Assembly (NCBI GenBank): GCA_934255545.1
Contig: CAKQOE010000021.1
Span: 1 to 40,414 of the forward strand
Origin: an uncultured Clostridia bacterium
GTDB lineage: Bacteria; Bacillota; Clostridia; Peptostreptococcales; Anaerovoracaceae
DNA length: 40,414 nt
Direction: 5' to 3'
The notes beneath the pieces were generated by a model. That model saw only the letters and a program-made list of their open reading frames with translations, did no database searches and was not told the DNA's origin. This document shows positions 40,341 to 40,414 of this stretch, in pieces; the stretch's first letter is position 1, and each line of letters begins with the position of its first letter. Made by a program: the position numbers and the translations under genes.

Positions 40341-40414
40341 AATCCCGTCTTTGACAGTTAATTAAGGGTAAAAAGCGCCAAGCCGTTGATATAACTCGGC
40401 TTGACGCTTTTTTA
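40341..40414 (+). ncRNA. Short transcript or attenuated leader ending in a terminator
   Basis: About 74 nt from the predicted start to the end of a strong intrinsic terminator: AAGCCG (40380-40385) with CGGCTT (40397-40402), extended by C-G, one mismatch, GCG/CGC and AAAAA/TTTTT. No ORF lies between. It is either a small RNA or the attenuator of a gene beyond the window. Confidence 0.35.
40370..40413 (+). terminator. Intrinsic terminator at the right edge
   Basis: Stem AAAAAGCG.CAAGCCG with CGGCTTG.CGCTTTTT (one mismatch), T-run to 40413. Confidence 0.8.

Noticed and set aside
1..40414. CRISPR arrays, insertion sequences, integrase or rRNA
   Set aside because: No direct-repeat/spacer pattern, transposase or integrase motifs, or rRNA segments seen on reading.

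Overview
The window looks like a chromosomal segment of a low-to-mid GC, strictly anaerobic, probably spore-forming member of the Clostridia (Bacillota). The pointers are an [FeFe]-hydrogenase-type iron-sulfur sensor, a SpoIIE-type phosphatase, a SpoIIQ-like M23 protein, a YaaH/SleL-like GH18 protein, an ECF transporter module, CsoR/CopA copper control, strong AGGAGG ribosome sites and heavy use of the Ile codon ATA. The exact family cannot be fixed from the sequence. I see no insertion sequence, prophage, rRNA or CRISPR array, so this reads as ordinary core genome with unusual intergenic DNA.

Layout. 1-2850: a candidate small transcript, a BTAD (SARP-like) regulator with a degenerate GGDEF-like tail, and two tandem paralogous proteins of unknown function. 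2903-3753: tRNA-Arg(CCT) and a CvpA-like membrane protein on the minus strand. 4053-7342: a three-gene redox-sensing unit (2Fe-2S thioredoxin-like ferredoxin, PAS-containing sensory [FeFe]-hydrogenase homologue, SpoIIE/PP2C phosphatase). 7489-10943: an Lrp/AsnC regulator, tadA, a membrane-anchored Ig-like protein, glnS. 11011-14361: a copper operon with two CsoR operator copies on a consensus promoter, csoR, and copA carrying a second HMA domain at its C-terminus with its own internal ribosome site. 14621-23115: GH18 hydrolase, MATE exporter, a thioesterase/DUF2889-like pair (minus), AI-2E family permease, a membrane-anchored unknown (minus), prepilin-type peptidase, HAD phosphatase. 23185-28724: an aromatic amino acid cluster, aroF-aroB-aroA-aroC-chorismate mutase, preceded by a Phe/Tyr-rich leader peptide and an intrinsic terminator, i.e. 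a classical translation-coupled attenuator. 28829-33872: a fused EcfA1-EcfA2 ATPase with EcfT, trmB, and an isochorismatase/nucleosidase pair. 34011-39206: a YitT protein followed by two YhgE/Pip-like membrane proteins flanking a small two-helix protein. 39402-40100: SpoIIQ-like protein (minus). The right edge holds a promoter followed closely by a terminator.

The most unusual signal is not a gene. Many of the larger gaps between genes carry short GC-rich perfect dyads, typically 7-bp arms around a 3-nt centre that is nearly always CGG or CCG. The arm sequences differ from copy to copy, but arm length and centre are kept, with one compensatory-type G.T pair. They sit in divergent promoters, in gaps between co-oriented genes and beside terminators, and lack T-tracts, so they are not ordinary terminators. 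The second standout is the Phe/Tyr leader-peptide attenuator before aroF.
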